Shown here: positions 30,094-42,432 of the stretch, in pieces
Numbering within the stretch: the first letter of the stretch is position 1
Layout: every line of letters begins with the position of its first letter
Assembly: GCA_001931905.2 (NCBI GenBank)
Contig: MSJI02000799.1
Span: 19,851 to 83,850 of the forward strand
Length of the DNA stretch: 64,000 nucleotides
DNA from: Cladosporium sp. IMV 00045
Taxonomy: Eukaryota; Ascomycota; Dothideomycetes; Cladosporiales; Cladosporiaceae
Direction: 5' to 3'
Notes under the pieces: model-generated
Databases searched by the model: none
Seen by the model: the letters and a program-made list of their open reading frames with translations, nothing else
What the model was told of the DNA's origin: nothing
Position numbers and translations under genes: made by a program

Positions 30094-32051
30094 GATTGCT
30101 GAGTGGCGATGGAAAGAATTATTGTATTAAATAATACGCCACACACCGACAACATTCACTTCGCAGCCAGCGCGGGGAAATGGCGAGGGCAGCACTACCA
30201 ATGCAGCAATGCGAACGAAGACAGTGCGCTCGACTTGACACTCCTGTCGTGATGAAGTGGTATGAGACGGGAAGTGAATCCAGCTCTCGCTTTGGACGAG
30301 ATGAAGTGATGTGAGAAGGGAAGAGAGAAAAAATCTCGATCTGATGAACTAACAGTGATGGCAGCAGAATGATGAGGTGCGCGCGCTGTGTGAAAGGCTC
30401 GTCGGGCCGTTGGGCCAAGCAGAGAGAGAGCGAGAGAGAGGGTTGCTTCCACTCTCTCTCTCGCTGGTCTTTGACGTATCGATGCTTGCTGCTGCTGCTG
30501 CTGCTGCTTGCTCTAAACGTTGACCTTGCTACATCGCGCGATCTCCACCCGTCAGAAAAGTCAGCACAGACGAATGATGAGATTCAGCCCTCATCAACCT
30601 GACGGGCTCGGTACGCGATGTACATCACGGATCTATTTCGCCGGTATAATCTCCGGTCTAGTATCCAGTCGCATGCCATCCATTGCGGTATATATCCGTG
30701 GTATACCGTCTCATCATCAATACATTCACCACCAACGGTCTTTCGCAGCATAACAACCAGCCATCATCAAGGACAATTGTACAAAGCTGCATGAGCAGGC
30801 ATGGCGGGGAGCTGGGGCATGGAGCCGATGCACGCCTGCATATCTCTTGGCCGAGACAGGTTAACTCCCCTCGCTCACAGTACCTCCTAATAGAGTAGTG
30901 GTACCAACCTGTCAATCTCTCACCAGGCCCCTCGCGAAAACAACAAGGCGAGAGAACCAGCCACCTCTCGTTCGCGACTCGCAAGCAACCGTTTGCACCA
31001 TTGGTGTTTCACAGACCACCAGATATATCGGCCGGCTAGATTGAGATTCGATGAGATGATCAGTGACCACTCGGATCCCATCTCCCCGGAAACATGGACG
31101 ATGATGGTGGATGGTGCATTTCTCCATGCGCGGGAAAATAGAGAAAACCCGCCCTAGTGCCATGCGGCTGGGTTCGTCTCGGCCGTTCAAGAGTCAGTGC
31201 TTTCTGGTCGCTAGGCAAGGATGCGGTCGGGATGATGATTTGTGTTGATGATAGGAAGCGAGGATGTTTCTCTGGTGGCACAAAGATAAGTAACGATCGG
31301 ATATGTGCGATGTCCTTTGCATCTTCATGCCAGAAACCCCCATCTGCAGCACTGCGTGTGTTTCTCGATTCGCTGCTGACACCTGAGGCTATAATACTTC
31401 TATCAATATGCCTCATCTCACGCCGCCAGCCCGCAATGCCCCATTTCAGAGCACGTGCATCGTTTTTTTTCTCCCGGGGTCTCAGATTGCACCATGGCAA
31501 TCGCGCGGCTAAAAACGATGATGACGAGACTTGAATTTGTGAGACGCACGACAACGCTTTTTCGCTGCTACCTATTAGCGAGGTGTCATAAGACATGTCT
31601 CAGTAATCCCCGTGTAAAGAATCCAAGAACTAAATCCTCAAGAAAAGCCATAGTACATGTAGTCATCTCAAGGGTTATCGCACACCCACACGATCATACC
31701 AACCGCACCCACCTGACTTGCATGCAAATCAGTGCACAAGCAGTTTGCTCAATAAATGGGCTTCTGTTCTTCAGCCCACTCCACCATTAGCATTGTATCT
31801 TATCGTAGAGCAAACAAAAACTTTCATAATGCACATCCATCCGTTCAAATATCTCATGACTACGTTAAAAAGCCTATAAACAAAAAATCCCTCCCATCCA
31901 ATCCGCTAGAATTACACACGCAAAAGAAACACACATTCTCTCCCAATCACGAGACTCACATACCGAAAGCCAAACCTCGCATCAAGAAAATACCCCAACC
32001 ACCCCTCATCCCCAAACAACCATCATGATCAATCCCCAAAAAAGGCAAAAA
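30094..32051. other. Intergenic, about 2 kb
   Basis: Upstream region of the MFS gene and downstream region of the Arg/Asp-rich gene. It contains a GA run at about 30421-30443 and a GCT run at about 30486-30508. A 178-codon minus frame at 31060-31596 has no recognised feature and begins without a good context, so it is not called. Confidence 0.45.
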
Positions 32052-33036
32052 TCAATGCGCCCCCTTCTCCAAATACGCCTTAGCAAGCTCCCCAACAACG
32101 GCCCAGCAACAGGCTTAACCGTATCCCACCCCTTCTGGCCCTTCTCCATGATCTCTTTGGTTTCAACTTCGGCTTCCCGCCGCGCCCTCCACTCTCCCTC
32201 TCCCTCTCGCGCCTAGAAGAGCGTCTGCGGTCGTCATAGTCCTCATCATCATCATAGTAACGCGATGAGCGCGGCTTTTCACGCTCCCTGTCACGCTCAC
32301 GCTCGCGTTCTTTGCGCTTCTCACGCTCCCGCCGCGTCTCCCGTCCGTCCGTACGATAGCCGCGCTCGCGCTCCCGGTCGTCGTCCGGGCGCCGTTTGCT
32401 GTTGTGCTCGGATTTGTAGCCTCGGTCGTAGTCGTCGTGGTACCGGTCGCGGTCCCGATCCCGGTGCGAGCGCCGGGAGGGTTTGACGGGCGGGGCGCCG
32501 CCGTCCGAGTCGTCTGCTGAGGGGTCTGCGTAGCGGGGGCGGCGGTGTCTGCGTTCCCGGTCACGGTCCCTGTCGCGGTCTCGGTCCCTATCGTGGTGGT
32601 CGCGGCTTGAGCGGGGATCTTCGTATCGATCGCTGGGGGATTCGCGGTGTCGGCGTGGGGGAGGGTCGTCGTCGCGGTGTTTATGCGAGCGTCTGGGGCG
32701 TTCTTCGTCGGGGTCGTGGCTTCGTCTTGGTTTGGGCGGAGGAGGGGAATCGCCGCCTCCTCGGAGTCGGTCTGTGGAGTTCGCTCCTATGGGTGGTGGG
32801 GGCACGCGGCTTCTGTCTCTGCTGCTTTTGCTTGAGGGCTCATCGGGACTCTTCACCGCGGGTGCGGAGCGTTGGTGGCTGCGGCGAGGATGGCCGTCTT
32901 CGCCATCGCTGTCATCGGCGTCATATCTGTCCCGTCTAGGTCGAGGTTTTTCTCGTCGAGGTAGGTCGCGGTATTTGTCCCGGGGAGAGCCTCTGGGTGG
33001 CCGGGAATCGTATGGGTCATCGTCGTAGGTAGACAT
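32052..33036 (-). CDS. Arg/Asp/Glu-rich (RD/RE-repeat) protein with a displaced C-terminal frame
   Basis: From the ATG at 33036 the frame is open to 32080 (318 codons). Most of it is charged low-complexity sequence: RDRDRDRD, RERERER and proline clusters, as in RNA-processing or other disordered nuclear proteins. The end of this frame turns into an unlikely Arg/Trp/Leu tail. One base out of phase, the minus strand at about 32200-32090 encodes a much more protein-like segment (WRARREAEVETKEIMEKGQK, then GWDTVKPVAGPLLG), and a second shift near 32090 gives LAKAYLEKGAH and a stop at 32052. Both shifts fit a missing base, in purine-rich and G-run sequence. No intron of reasonable size fits. Function unknown; the reading frame at the 3' end should be treated as uncertain. 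Confidence 0.6.
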
Positions 33037-33735
33037 GGCTGTGTTGTGTTTCAGTTGATCTATCTGGTAGCAGCATCAAAGACTGCGGAGCCTAGAACCA
33101 GGGCTGTGAAAGAAGAGAGTCAAGAAGCCAAGATCGATAGAAAAGGGCGGTGCGAAGAAGTAATATAGCTATCAGAAGCAAAGCAGTCGAATCGAGGGGG
33201 GGACCGAGGGCGAGATTCACACCATAACATCATATCTTTAGCCGTTTCACCTCGCTCGGACCCGCTCTCTGTCTCTGCTCTGCTCTGCTCTGACCTTCCT
33301 ACCCCAGTTGTTTCTTAGTGCGGATGATCGACCCTCTCAAAGCTTCTGCAGCTCCACGTCATTTTTGCCGGCACTTGCGCAGGCATGTGAGCCACTGGTC
33401 CACCGCTGGTACACAGCGCCAAAGGGGTGGGAAACCGAGGTGGTAGCGGCATCATTGCTGCTGCGTCCATGGTGCCACGTCATGAAGGAAAAGGCCAGGC
33501 TAGAAAAGGCCCTGCAGCATGTGTCTGTCCAGCAGTGCGCTACGTAATTACAAGAAGCTGGAGAGATAGCCAGGTCTGCATAATCAGTCCTAGAAAGCAT
33601 CTTCCTGATAATATAAGATCAACGAGGGGAATGGCAAGCATATGTTCGGCAGTATAGACGATCCGCTGCCGCTTGCTGGGACATGGCTGGTAACAAAATG
33701 CTTGCTCGCCAGTGGTACCTCCAAGAAGTATCTTA
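33037..33735. other. Intergenic, 700 bases
   Basis: Promoter region of the Arg/Asp-rich gene and 3' region of the coiled-coil gene (both minus). A short CTCTG repeat lies at about 33270-33292. No gene supported. Confidence 0.45.
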
Positions 33736-36060
33736 TCAGTCTAGCAAACTAGAGCCACTCCGCTCTTTTTCTTCCGCGCTCTCCGCCTCGGTCTCTACCG
33801 AAGGAGCGTGGTACGTCTGTGATTTCCTGCCGGGCCTCAAATCCAACATGGAGGCAGGTTTGGAAATCACACTGTGCCCCTCTGCTGACTGCGAGCCAGC
33901 GCGCAAGTTGGGTACACTGCCCACCTTCTCTACGCCCGCCGTTCGAGCAGGCAGAGGTGGCCATCGTGTCACGTCAAGAGGCAGCGCATGTCGGTGGTTT
34001 TCTGTAAGCCCGTCATTCGCCCGTGCTTGGGCCTTCATGCCTTTGGAATTCACGTCAGATGAACGTCTGCTCCTATGGTGTGTCTCGTCGATGCGATCGG
34101 CTTGCATTCGTTGTTGACCGGCGTCTGGACCTTGCGCATTTTGTCTGCGCTTATGACGGTCGTTCGGTCTAGGTGTCAGTGGGTCATCTCCCTGGTCAGC
34201 GACACTATTGACAGCACTCTGCTGATTGGCTTCATCTTTACGTTTTGCGATCGGGCTTGCTGATCCAAATCGAGGGTGTGCCAATGCGGTATCGCCATCC
34301 TCCCAAAGTCGTCTTCTTTCCTCTTCGCGCGGAAGCACGCGACCTTCACGAATAGGCTGCGGCGACCATGATGATTTCAGCGGCCGTCCTCGCCCAGCTG
34401 TCACCGCCTCAGCTGCTCGCGCAAAAGGCTCAGCTGTCTGCGTCTCTTCGTTGCTGAATCGCACGTCCTTGGGCTTAGACCTCATAGTCTCCGCATCTCT
34501 ACGCATCAGTTCTTCGAGCTGATTCCGTCGCACCTTCTCATCCTTGACATCATACTTCAAGTCTCTAATCTCCTCATCTCTATCCCTCAAAATGCCCTTG
34601 AGCTTTGAAGTGTGGTCTCTCAACCTCTGCCTTTCTCTCTGACCCTCTTCAAGCTCATGATTGAGTTGATCGATCTCGTCGTCCCTTTGCTCCAAGATCA
34701 ACCCGCCTCTGGCAATAATTTCCTCTTGCTGATAGATGATCGCCTCATTGTCTCGGAAAAGGGAGTTGATCTTGTCGAGCTCCTCATCTCTGCTTCTGAG
34801 TGCGTGCTTGACTTGGGCTTCGTTGTACCTTTCACTGTATTTGAGAGCTCGCTCATAGTCACTCAGTTGTTGTTGCAGGTACTGTTCACTCTGAAGCTTC
34901 CTCTGCTCAAGCCATTTGAAGCGATAATTCTCATCAACATATTTGGTCATGAAATGGTGCCGCGACGCTTCGCGTTCTTTCAATTCGTCGCTCAGTCGAC
35001 GGATGGTTTCGCTCTTCGCTTGATTCGCATGCTCGAGCTCTTGATTCGATTGCCACAAGGCCTGATTTCTCTGGTGAGCCTCGTTCAAGTCCTCCAAATG
35101 TTTCACCATCCAAGCGTCCCTGTCTTGCAAAGCCTTCTCGAGATCTCGAATTTGCTGGTCGCGCTTCTCAAGCGCAGCATGGTTTATGGCTTCCGCCGCT
35201 TCAAAGAACGAAGGAACGAGCTGGACACACTCGCGCAAAATCTCATCCTTCCTGATTTGAACACCTTTGCCGCACGCCGGGCTGCTGTCCTCGGAAACAG
35301 CTTTGCCAAAAGACCCTGGTCCGGTAATCGAGACCGGAGATGCTGCTTTCTCATTCTCATCCTGCTGACCTGGCGGTATTATATCATGACAAGATTCCGA
35401 GTTTGCGGCGGCCAGTAGTTCCGATAGACCCACGGGGTTGCCGGTCGCATCGTCTTCCTGTTGCGTGAAATGGATAGACTGAATTGCTGAGTCTTGCTGC
35501 AGAGCTTGCAGAGCTTGAGATAGTGTGGCAGGCGTGTTCGGGTGAGAATCACGCTCAGACACATGATTGGGCGTTTCAGCGTTTTCCAGTACATCTCCAG
35601 TGTCGGCTGGGAAGCCTTCCTTTGCGAGTTGCACATCTTCCACCGTCGTTTCGCTCGCATCGGGCGTCAGGATTGACCTGTGAACAATGCCTCTGAGCTC
35701 GCTGACGACGCGCTCGAGATGGTCAAACCTCCTATGGTAGATCCTGTGGAATTTGCAAGTGTGTGGTACACGGTCTGACGCAGTCCTCGCTGGTGCCTTG
35801 GAAGAGCGATTGCCATCTTCAGGCGACAGCACGGTTTGATTCTGCGCTCGTCGCCACCTCTCATTCAGACCATCTTCCATCGCATTAATCCTCATTTTGA
35901 CGTCACGAAGCTGAGCGACGAAAAGGTCGTTTTGTATAGCAGTGACCGACGGGGAACTTGGTAGCTCAGCCGCGTCGGGAAGCGTTTGCGAGGTGTTTGC
36001 TATGTCCGTTACACGTTGCTTGAGCTCCCGGAGCTCGTGTTGGAAAGTCATCTCGTCCAT
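33736..36060 (-). CDS. Coiled-coil protein of unknown function
   Basis: Intronless, 774 residues, ATG at 36060. No enzyme domain recognised. The N-terminal 70 residues (QHELRELKQRVTDI and QLRDVKMRINAMEDGL) form short helices. A Ser/Pro-rich linker follows. Residues about 275-520 are a nearly continuous coiled coil with repeated charged heptads, including RDQQIRDLEKALQDRDAWM, LRSRDEELDKINSLFRDNE and RDRDEEIRDLKYDVKDEK; the recurring RD(E)EI units suggest internal duplication. The last 230 residues are disordered and basic. It resembles scaffold or cytoskeleton-linked proteins only in general form. Probably lineage-restricted; function not inferred. Confidence 0.8.
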   Translation of the reverse strand: MDEMTFQHELRELKQRVTDIANTSQTLPDAAELPSSPSVTAIQNDLFVAQLRDVKMRINAMEDGLNERWRRAQNQTVLSPEDGNRSSKAPARTASDRVPHTCKFHRIYHRRFDHLERVVSELRGIVHRSILTPDASETTVEDVQLAKEGFPADTGDVLENAETPNHVSERDSHPNTPATLSQALQALQQDSAIQSIHFTQQEDDATGNPVGLSELLAAANSESCHDIIPPGQQDENEKAASPVSITGPGSFGKAVSEDSSPACGKGVQIRKDEILRECVQLVPSFFEAAEAINHAALEKRDQQIRDLEKALQDRDAWMVKHLEDLNEAHQRNQALWQSNQELEHANQAKSETIRRLSDELKEREASRHHFMTKYVDENYRFKWLEQRKLQSEQYLQQQLSDYERALKYSERYNEAQVKHALRSRDEELDKINSLFRDNEAIIYQQEEIIARGGLILEQRDDEIDQLNHELEEGQRERQRLRDHTSKLKGILRDRDEEIRDLKYDVKDEKVRRNQLEELMRRDAETMRSKPKDVRFSNEETQTAEPFARAAEAVTAGRGRPLKSSWSPQPIREGRVLPREEERRRLWEDGDTALAHPRFGSASPIAKRKDEANQQSAVNSVADQGDDPLTPRPNDRHKRRQNAQGPDAGQQRMQADRIDETHHRSRRSSDVNSKGMKAQARANDGLTENHRHALPLDVTRWPPLPARTAGVEKVGSVPNLRAGSQSAEGHSVISKPASMLDLRPGRKSQTYHAPSVETEAESAEEKERSGSSLLD

Positions 36061-36600
36061 CGGCCCTGCAGCGGGAAGGTCTCGAGGTGTAAGCCTGGGG
36101 CTAGATGTTGTGCAGTATAATAAGCAGTGTTATGGAAGTATGTGAATATCAGTATGCAGAGCTAGAGTGAGTGGAGGGAAGAGCTGCGATGGGACAGGTC
36201 ACAAAGGTTTGGATGAACGGTGCTGACGTCGGACAACGTATGTCTCGGGCAGTGTTCGGATTTGCCGCCGATCTGGGTGGCTTATACCTTCTTTGGGTCA
36301 GCTACGGGCCTCGCGTGCTCAAGGATTGCCTAGGACGTCATTTACGCCAGAGCGCGAGGAAGCATGAGACAAATGACCATTCAACCGTAGATATACCAAG
36401 ACTTAATCGTCGAAGAGCCGTCACACAAGGCCCGTCTTCCCTTTGCGATCACCACTACATGCGAAGCAAGTCGAGATCGGCCCACCCCCACCTTCTTCCC
36501 CGCGACGATAAATTGGGCATTAATATACAAGAACAAATCAACGTACACTCCGTTCAAGATCCCGGTAACACATGCCGCGACTATTTCAGCAAGCGCATCC
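36061..36600. other. Intergenic, 540 bases
   Basis: Upstream of the coiled-coil gene and downstream of the sugar transporter, both minus. Nothing else supported. Confidence 0.45.
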
Positions 36601-38533
36601 TCATACAGACTCTTCGTGCAGCTGCTTCTCTTTCAGATCAGAGCCGTCCGTTTGCGCAGAAACCGACATCCGCTCTCCGTATCTTGCCACTGCCATCGAA
36701 GCAGCCCGTGCATTGACACTACTGTGCCTGCGCACTTGGTTCTCTTCGTGCTCAATGTATTCCTGAGGGCGAGTTGCAGACGTGGCAGTCTAGAAAGACA
36801 TGTCAGTATCGGTTTCACATGGTGCTCATGACATCCAGCAAAGCCTACCTTGTCTCTGAAGACCAGAATGTTGGAGTGATCCATGAAGTATCTGTCGATG
36901 TCTTCTAGCGTTCGTCCGGCTGTCTCGGGGTAAAACAAGTAGACAAGCGGTACGAAGGCTCCGTTGAAGACCGTCCAGATGATGTAGAATTGCCAGCGGA
37001 GATTTCGGATGCCGATGGGCGTGATCTCAACGACAATGAAGTTACCTGGAGCAAAGTCAGACGATGAACTCACATTCGCAGTATGATGTTTTCAACTCAC
37101 ACAACCAGTTCGTAGCAGTTCCGAGCGCAGCGCCCTTGTTTTTCATGGACAGCGAGTTGATCTCTGCATCAGTTGTCAGCCTCGACATTCTCCGATCAAG
37201 TGAACAGTAGAGACTCACCTGCAGGATAAAGCCACGGAACACCCTGCATGCCGATTCCGAAAAAGACGTAGTAGAGGAAGAAGAATGCCACACTAGCCTT
37301 CGCCACCTCCGTCTGGTGCTCATATCCAGGGAGCATGCTGTATCTGATGAGGACAGTGATGACAAGGTAGCAGAAGCACTGGCCCGCCGAAGCGTACATG
37401 AGCATCTTTCTTCTGCCCCAGCGCTCAACATTGGGAATACCGATGGTCGAGAAAAGCAGGTAGCTGACACTGTTGACTGCGGCAAGCAAGCGTGCCATCG
37501 TGTTGCCAAAGCCGACTGATTCAATCAATACAGTAGGGAGGTAATACGAGGTGACGTTGATGCCTGCGAAGAGTTAAGAACTGTCCTTTGACTTGATGAA
37601 TGTTTCACGAACCTGAAAATTGCTGCATGAATTGCGCTCCACAACCAAGCAACAGGCGGCGAACAGTGCATGTGCCAGCTTGGTCGCCCTTCTTTCCCCT
37701 GATGAGGTCGCGAATGCGTACAGCATGCTCTTTCTCGTAGTTGGCCGCGAATTTGATCTCACTCAGCTGTGTTTGCACGTACGGATCCTCCGTCTCGGTA
37801 TCCTCCAGGTCGGCCAGAATGACCTCGGCTTCGGCAAATCGTCCCTTCATGACCAGCCAACGAGGACTCTCCGGGAGCCATGGTACAGTCAGGTAGAGGA
37901 TGATGATGAAAATGAACTGCAGGGCCAAGGGCACTCTCCATGCAGCACCGCCAGGTACGAAAGAGAATCCGAACGTGACCCAGTTGGACAGACTGAAGCC
38001 GGCAATGTTCATGATGAGTTCGATGACGATGAGCTTGCCACGCCACGCCGCCTGAGATGTTTCGGACTGCCATGGAGGTGCAGTCGCTGTGTTCATACCA
38101 TTGCCAATGCCGGCCACGATGCGGCCGACTATCATATGCGGCACGCTGAAGGCCGAGAATTGCAGAATCGCACCAATACTCATGATCGTTGTGCCGATGA
38201 GGATGGTCTTCTTGCGGCCGAGTATGTCGCCAAAGACAAAAGCCGCAATCGCGCCGAACAAGCAGCCGATATCGTAGATTGCCGTCACCGTCGAGATCAA
38301 GCTCGTATCATCGCGAATATTCAGGGTATCCAGGAAGTCATCCGTGACGATCACGCCACCGAAAACACCTTGGTCATAGCCGAACTACATCTTGTCATCA
38401 GCCCTGCACAAGACTCGTCAATTGTGTCTGCACGCCCACATACAAGTGTCATATCCGTCGCGCATGCGACAGTGAGCCAGAAAGTGAGCCATCCACCACG
38501 AAGGCCAAAGTATCTTTCGCCCTTGAACTTCAT
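36601..38533 (-). CDS. MFS sugar transporter (sugar porter family)
   Basis: Plasma-membrane hexose-type carrier with 12 expected helices. Six exons on minus: 38533-38444, 38384-37613, 37563-37219, 37163-37101, 37045-36849, 36789-36601; the five introns are 49-59 bases, all GT-AG, and the phases join to 551 residues. Family motifs: GYDQGVFGG in helix 1, GDILGRKKTILIG after helix 2, GRIVAGIGNGMNTATAPPWQSE, PESPRWLVMKGR before the central loop, QQFSGINVTSYYLP spanning intron 2, RWGRRKMLM, and PETAGRTLEDIDRYF at the end of helix 12. The cytosolic tail is about 80 residues and charged. Five introns is intron-rich for this window. The exact sugar cannot be told. Confidence 0.94.
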
Positions 38534-39706
38534 TTTGTCGTTCGATTGAAGGTGAAGCAAGCCAAAATCATCCCCAAGCGAGAAGAGAGCAAACAAGGCG
38601 AACGAACGAAATGGCCGAGGAACCTCTTACTTATTTACCCCCAGGGAGCAATTGCAGGAATACCACATGAGCGATCGACATCCACCGATCAGCGAAGCCT
38701 ATTACCATTGCACACGACAGATCTCCATCTACGGCGCCCAACGGTCATGAGGTGCGGCAGAAACGGAGAGCTATGGCTAGTCCCGTGGCGTATGTCTTCC
38801 ACGCGTGTAGCCTCTGGCGCTGCACCGCATTATACTTATACTGACCATTAGCCATTGGCCTTGCGGAGCTTTAAGTTACTGTGACGTCGCAGGACAAATC
38901 GGGGGATGATGTTGCAGGGTGCATATAGAAATGGTGAACTCCATGCACGTTGAGGCACCCCATGGGCGTATTGTGGGGAAACAGGGGACCGTTGTGAACG
39001 CGCAAGACAAACGGCGCAGAAGGAGAGCCATTCGGCCTCACCTCGCTGTAAATGCAGGATGTAGGTTGCTTGCAGAAGCATACGACTCTGTACGGTGCAT
39101 ACTTCTCCTTGCCTGGGCCGCGGAGACTCTCGATAGTTCATGCCGAGAGTCCAGCTACGTATGCGAGACGTGCCGATTCACACCACTGAGAGGGTACCTA
39201 TTCGACAGGCGTGAGCAGTCATGAATCTGGTATGATCGGTGCATAGATGTTCTGGAACTCGTCCTGAGATCCAGACAAACACGAGATGACATTGCTGATC
39301 GAACCTCTTAGCTTTAGAGCGAAGAGGATGAGGAGAAAGCTTGAGATCGACTTGTCGAACATTGGCAGCGCCATTCGGCGGGGAGAGCTCAGTCGTCGGA
39401 GTATGCCGAAGCAGCCACAGAGTATCAAGACAGGATTGTATGACTTCATAGGACATAGCTGTGTTACCAGGATGGACAAGACTATATATACATGTGAAGC
39501 TCTGTATGAGCAATGTGGTAGGTGGTACAGCGACAAGAAATAGAAGGCTTGCGTATCTCATTAAGTCATGACCTCGCAGGTCGGCGGGTATCATCTGATC
39601 AACTCAATTTATCTCACGTAGGACGCCAGCGCTCAAACGAACAAAAGGCAAGTATCGTCAAATATTCCATCGACACCAAAACGCACGTCGGCGAACACAA
39701 CATCTC
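38534..39706. other. Intergenic, about 1.2 kb
   Basis: Promoter side of the sugar transporter and 3' side of the WD40 gene. No conserved frame or repeat seen. Confidence 0.45.
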
Positions 39707-42432
39707 TCACCGCCTCGTTACAGGTGGTGTGGGGATTCCATGCCTCCTCAGCATCGCCCGCAACGCCAGGATCTCGCCCTTCATAACGGCCACTTCGCCC
39801 TCCAGCGTCCTTACTTTGCTCGCATGAGCTACACAGCCGCCGCATGCACCTTCACGATGAGGAGGCGCTGGAGAGCAATCGTCGTTGAGATGGGCTGCGG
39901 GGTCTGCTTGACTGCCATCAACGGGCAAGGGCAAGCTCTTTGCTTGTTTCATTCTAGACCAGGGATCACTTGGTCTTCGGCCTGATGCAGAGTTCGAGGC
40001 AATCTCTTGTAGGGCTGTCTTGTGGTGCCGAGGACTGCGGCCAGACTGTTTGTGATGGCCTTTTGTGTTTCTTCCAGGGGAGGCGGACGAGGTCCGTGGG
40101 AAGAGGCTTTTGACGTCGTCAGATGCCAGGCTGAAAGCTCCGTCTGGCGAGATGTTCGAGTGTGCTGTGATGTAGTCTTCGGTCGATTGGCCGCCGTTTG
40201 GGTTGTTTGATATTGGCGCCTGTGGCTCGCTTGAAGCGGGAGCTGCAGATTGTGTGGTGCTGATTGTACCATCTGAGTTGACCCTTGACCTCGAGGTTTG
40301 TCGAGCAAGTGGACGTTGAAACAGACGGTGTCTGCGCAATGAAGATCTCTTGCGCTCTTCGTCCGAAGTGATCCAGATATCATCTTCTTGTTGATCGTCG
40401 CTCAACGATGGCTCGTCCGCTGAATCCGTTGGCCATCGTCCAGTAAGGCCGAACATCTGAGTATGAACTGGCTGCTGCGAAATTGCTGCGGATTGATGGG
40501 TGTTGGGTTCTGAGCGAGTGTGAGGTTGCTTCGTATGCTTCTTTGCGCTCGATCCATATCCCTGCAACAGGCTACCTGCGTGTGGGTTCGTCGACCTTGT
40601 ATTCATTTGCCTCAGATCACGCAGCAATCGTGCATTGGCGGCAGCAGAGGCATCGATGGCCTCCGAACTTGGTCTGCGGAATGATTCTCTTTTCCTGGCG
40701 GACCTCGGAATGACCTTTCGTCTATCAGTCTTGAGTGGAGAGCTCCTTGATGGAACATGAGTAGGCCTAAACTGCACCCCTCGTCTCCAGATGTATTGCC
40801 AGTGATTGTTTCAGAGCTTGCATCCTGGCTTCCAACATGGCGCTCAAAGTCGGTGCTGAGAGGGGCAATCTCCCAACAGCGCTAGTCATCATAGGGGTGC
40901 TATCCGTGATAAAGGTCTGGCTAGAAATACGCGGCCTCACGCGCATTGGACTGTGGCTCGAGTCCCGACCCGGTCGTACCCTTTCGGCGGCGAAAGGGTT
41001 TACCGGGGAGAATAGATCCAAGTACTCCTCAACTTCGGCGGAAACTTTGTGGGTGGTCTTCCCTGTGGGAGTATATCGCACCGTACTAGCCTCTATGACT
41101 TCGTCCGGATGGATCGTAAACTTGCGAGTGTGAGGACTGATCATTGTCGGGTTTGCGGTAGGAGGCCGAAGTGCCGGATGCGCTCTAAGTGTTTAGGCGT
41201 GGTTCCTTTCTGCTTTGGGCCATTTGACTGCTTCCCAGGGCTTTCCTTTTTAACAATTCCTGTAGAGGCATCGGGACCAGCTGGCTCGATACTAGGGATG
41301 GCTTTTGGTGAAGGACCTGGCACCCACTCTACATCGATGATCCTCTCGCCAGTCTTGCTGATTTCTTGGTGACTTTGTAGCAAGCCTACAAAGTTGTACA
41401 AAAGGGCGTTTCCATCACAGCTACCAATCGCGAGAAGCCCTCCCTTCTCTGCGCCTCTAATCGAAGCGCTGTCCTTGCGAGCTGCAGAGGATTTCCTGGA
41501 GACCGGACAAGGTGCGAAAAGTGACACTGATGTGAGCGGCGCCTTACAATGCCAGGTCCTCAAGATATTGACACCGTCTGAGAAGTCGAGGAGCTGACAT
41601 CTGCCGTCCATGCCAACGGTAACGACTCTAAGCTTCTGTCCAGGTATGAATGCCGCGCCGGTGATGGCTCGAACTTTGCCATCTTTGATTGGTATGGCCT
41701 TGTGTAGTTGCCTCTTGCGTCCGACCTCTGCTTTTCCAAGGTGACTTTGATCCACAAACCTGCCTTCGCCAGCGACTCGAGACAAACGGCTTGCGTCGTA
41801 TACCGCCAGCGTCCCATCATCGAAAGCCAAGAGGAAGATATTAGCCCGCTCTGGATGGAAAGCAGCTGTCGCAACGCATGCGGTAGATGCTTGGGGCTTC
41901 ATCAGAGTTGCTGAGGAATTTCTGGCCAGATCCTTGAGGTAGACGACAGGCGGCTTGCCCTGCGCAGAGACCATCAGGTGTCCTGTAGGAGAGACAGCGA
42001 GTGCAGCTGGAGGCGATGAGAGCGTTTGAGGTGGGCTCATCAGTTGTTGCGCTTGCGTGGAGTAGCATTGGACCGCGTTGTTAGCTGCCGTCGATAGAAA
42101 TAGGCTCTTGGAGTCCTTGCTGTATTCAAGATGTCGCACTTCATCCTGCTCCGCGCTCAATCCCCAGCTCTTTTCCTTTTCGCGCCTGGTGTCGTGCAGC
42201 ACGACGGTGTGCTTGTCTGCGATTGCCAGGACGCCAGATCCATCTTTGCTCTCTGTCGCAGCAGCGATACCAGATCTGCTACTTTTGAATAGCGTGTGTA
42301 TGCCGGTGGATCCCAGGACAGGACGCGAGATGGTGTCGTGATGAGCAGGTGTCTATCCGCTGGAAATTCGAAGGTATTTTGCGGTACTGGTGAGGGTCGG
42401 TCAATTGATGGTATGCTGTGTACGGATGGCAT
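39707..42432 (-). CDS. WD40-repeat protein with C-terminal coil; reading frame broken in this sequence
   Basis: The minus strand encodes one coherent protein in four successive frame segments. 42432 onward (MPSVHSIPSIDRPSPV, then DRHLLITTPSRVLSWD); the main WD40 part from about 42305 to 41190 (TGIHTLFKSSRSGIAAA, VLAIADKHTVVLHD, AFHPERANIFLLAFDDGTLA, VVTVGMDGRCQLLDF, LLAIGSCDGNALLYNF); a linker from about 41188 to 40785 (PTANPTMISPHTRKFTIHPD); and the C-terminal part to 39707 ending in a short coil (CGGCVAHASKVRTLEGEVAV). Adjacent pieces abut with no room for normal introns at 42305-42313 and 40772-40786; at 41188 a weak 44-base intron is conceivable. The layout (WD40 propeller plus terminal coil) resembles NEDD1/GCP-WD gamma-tubulin recruiters, which is a guess. 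Either assembly errors or a decaying gene. Confidence 0.7.

Noticed and set aside
31060..31596. 178-codon minus frame
   Set aside because: No domain, no protein-like pattern and no conserved start; left as intergenic.
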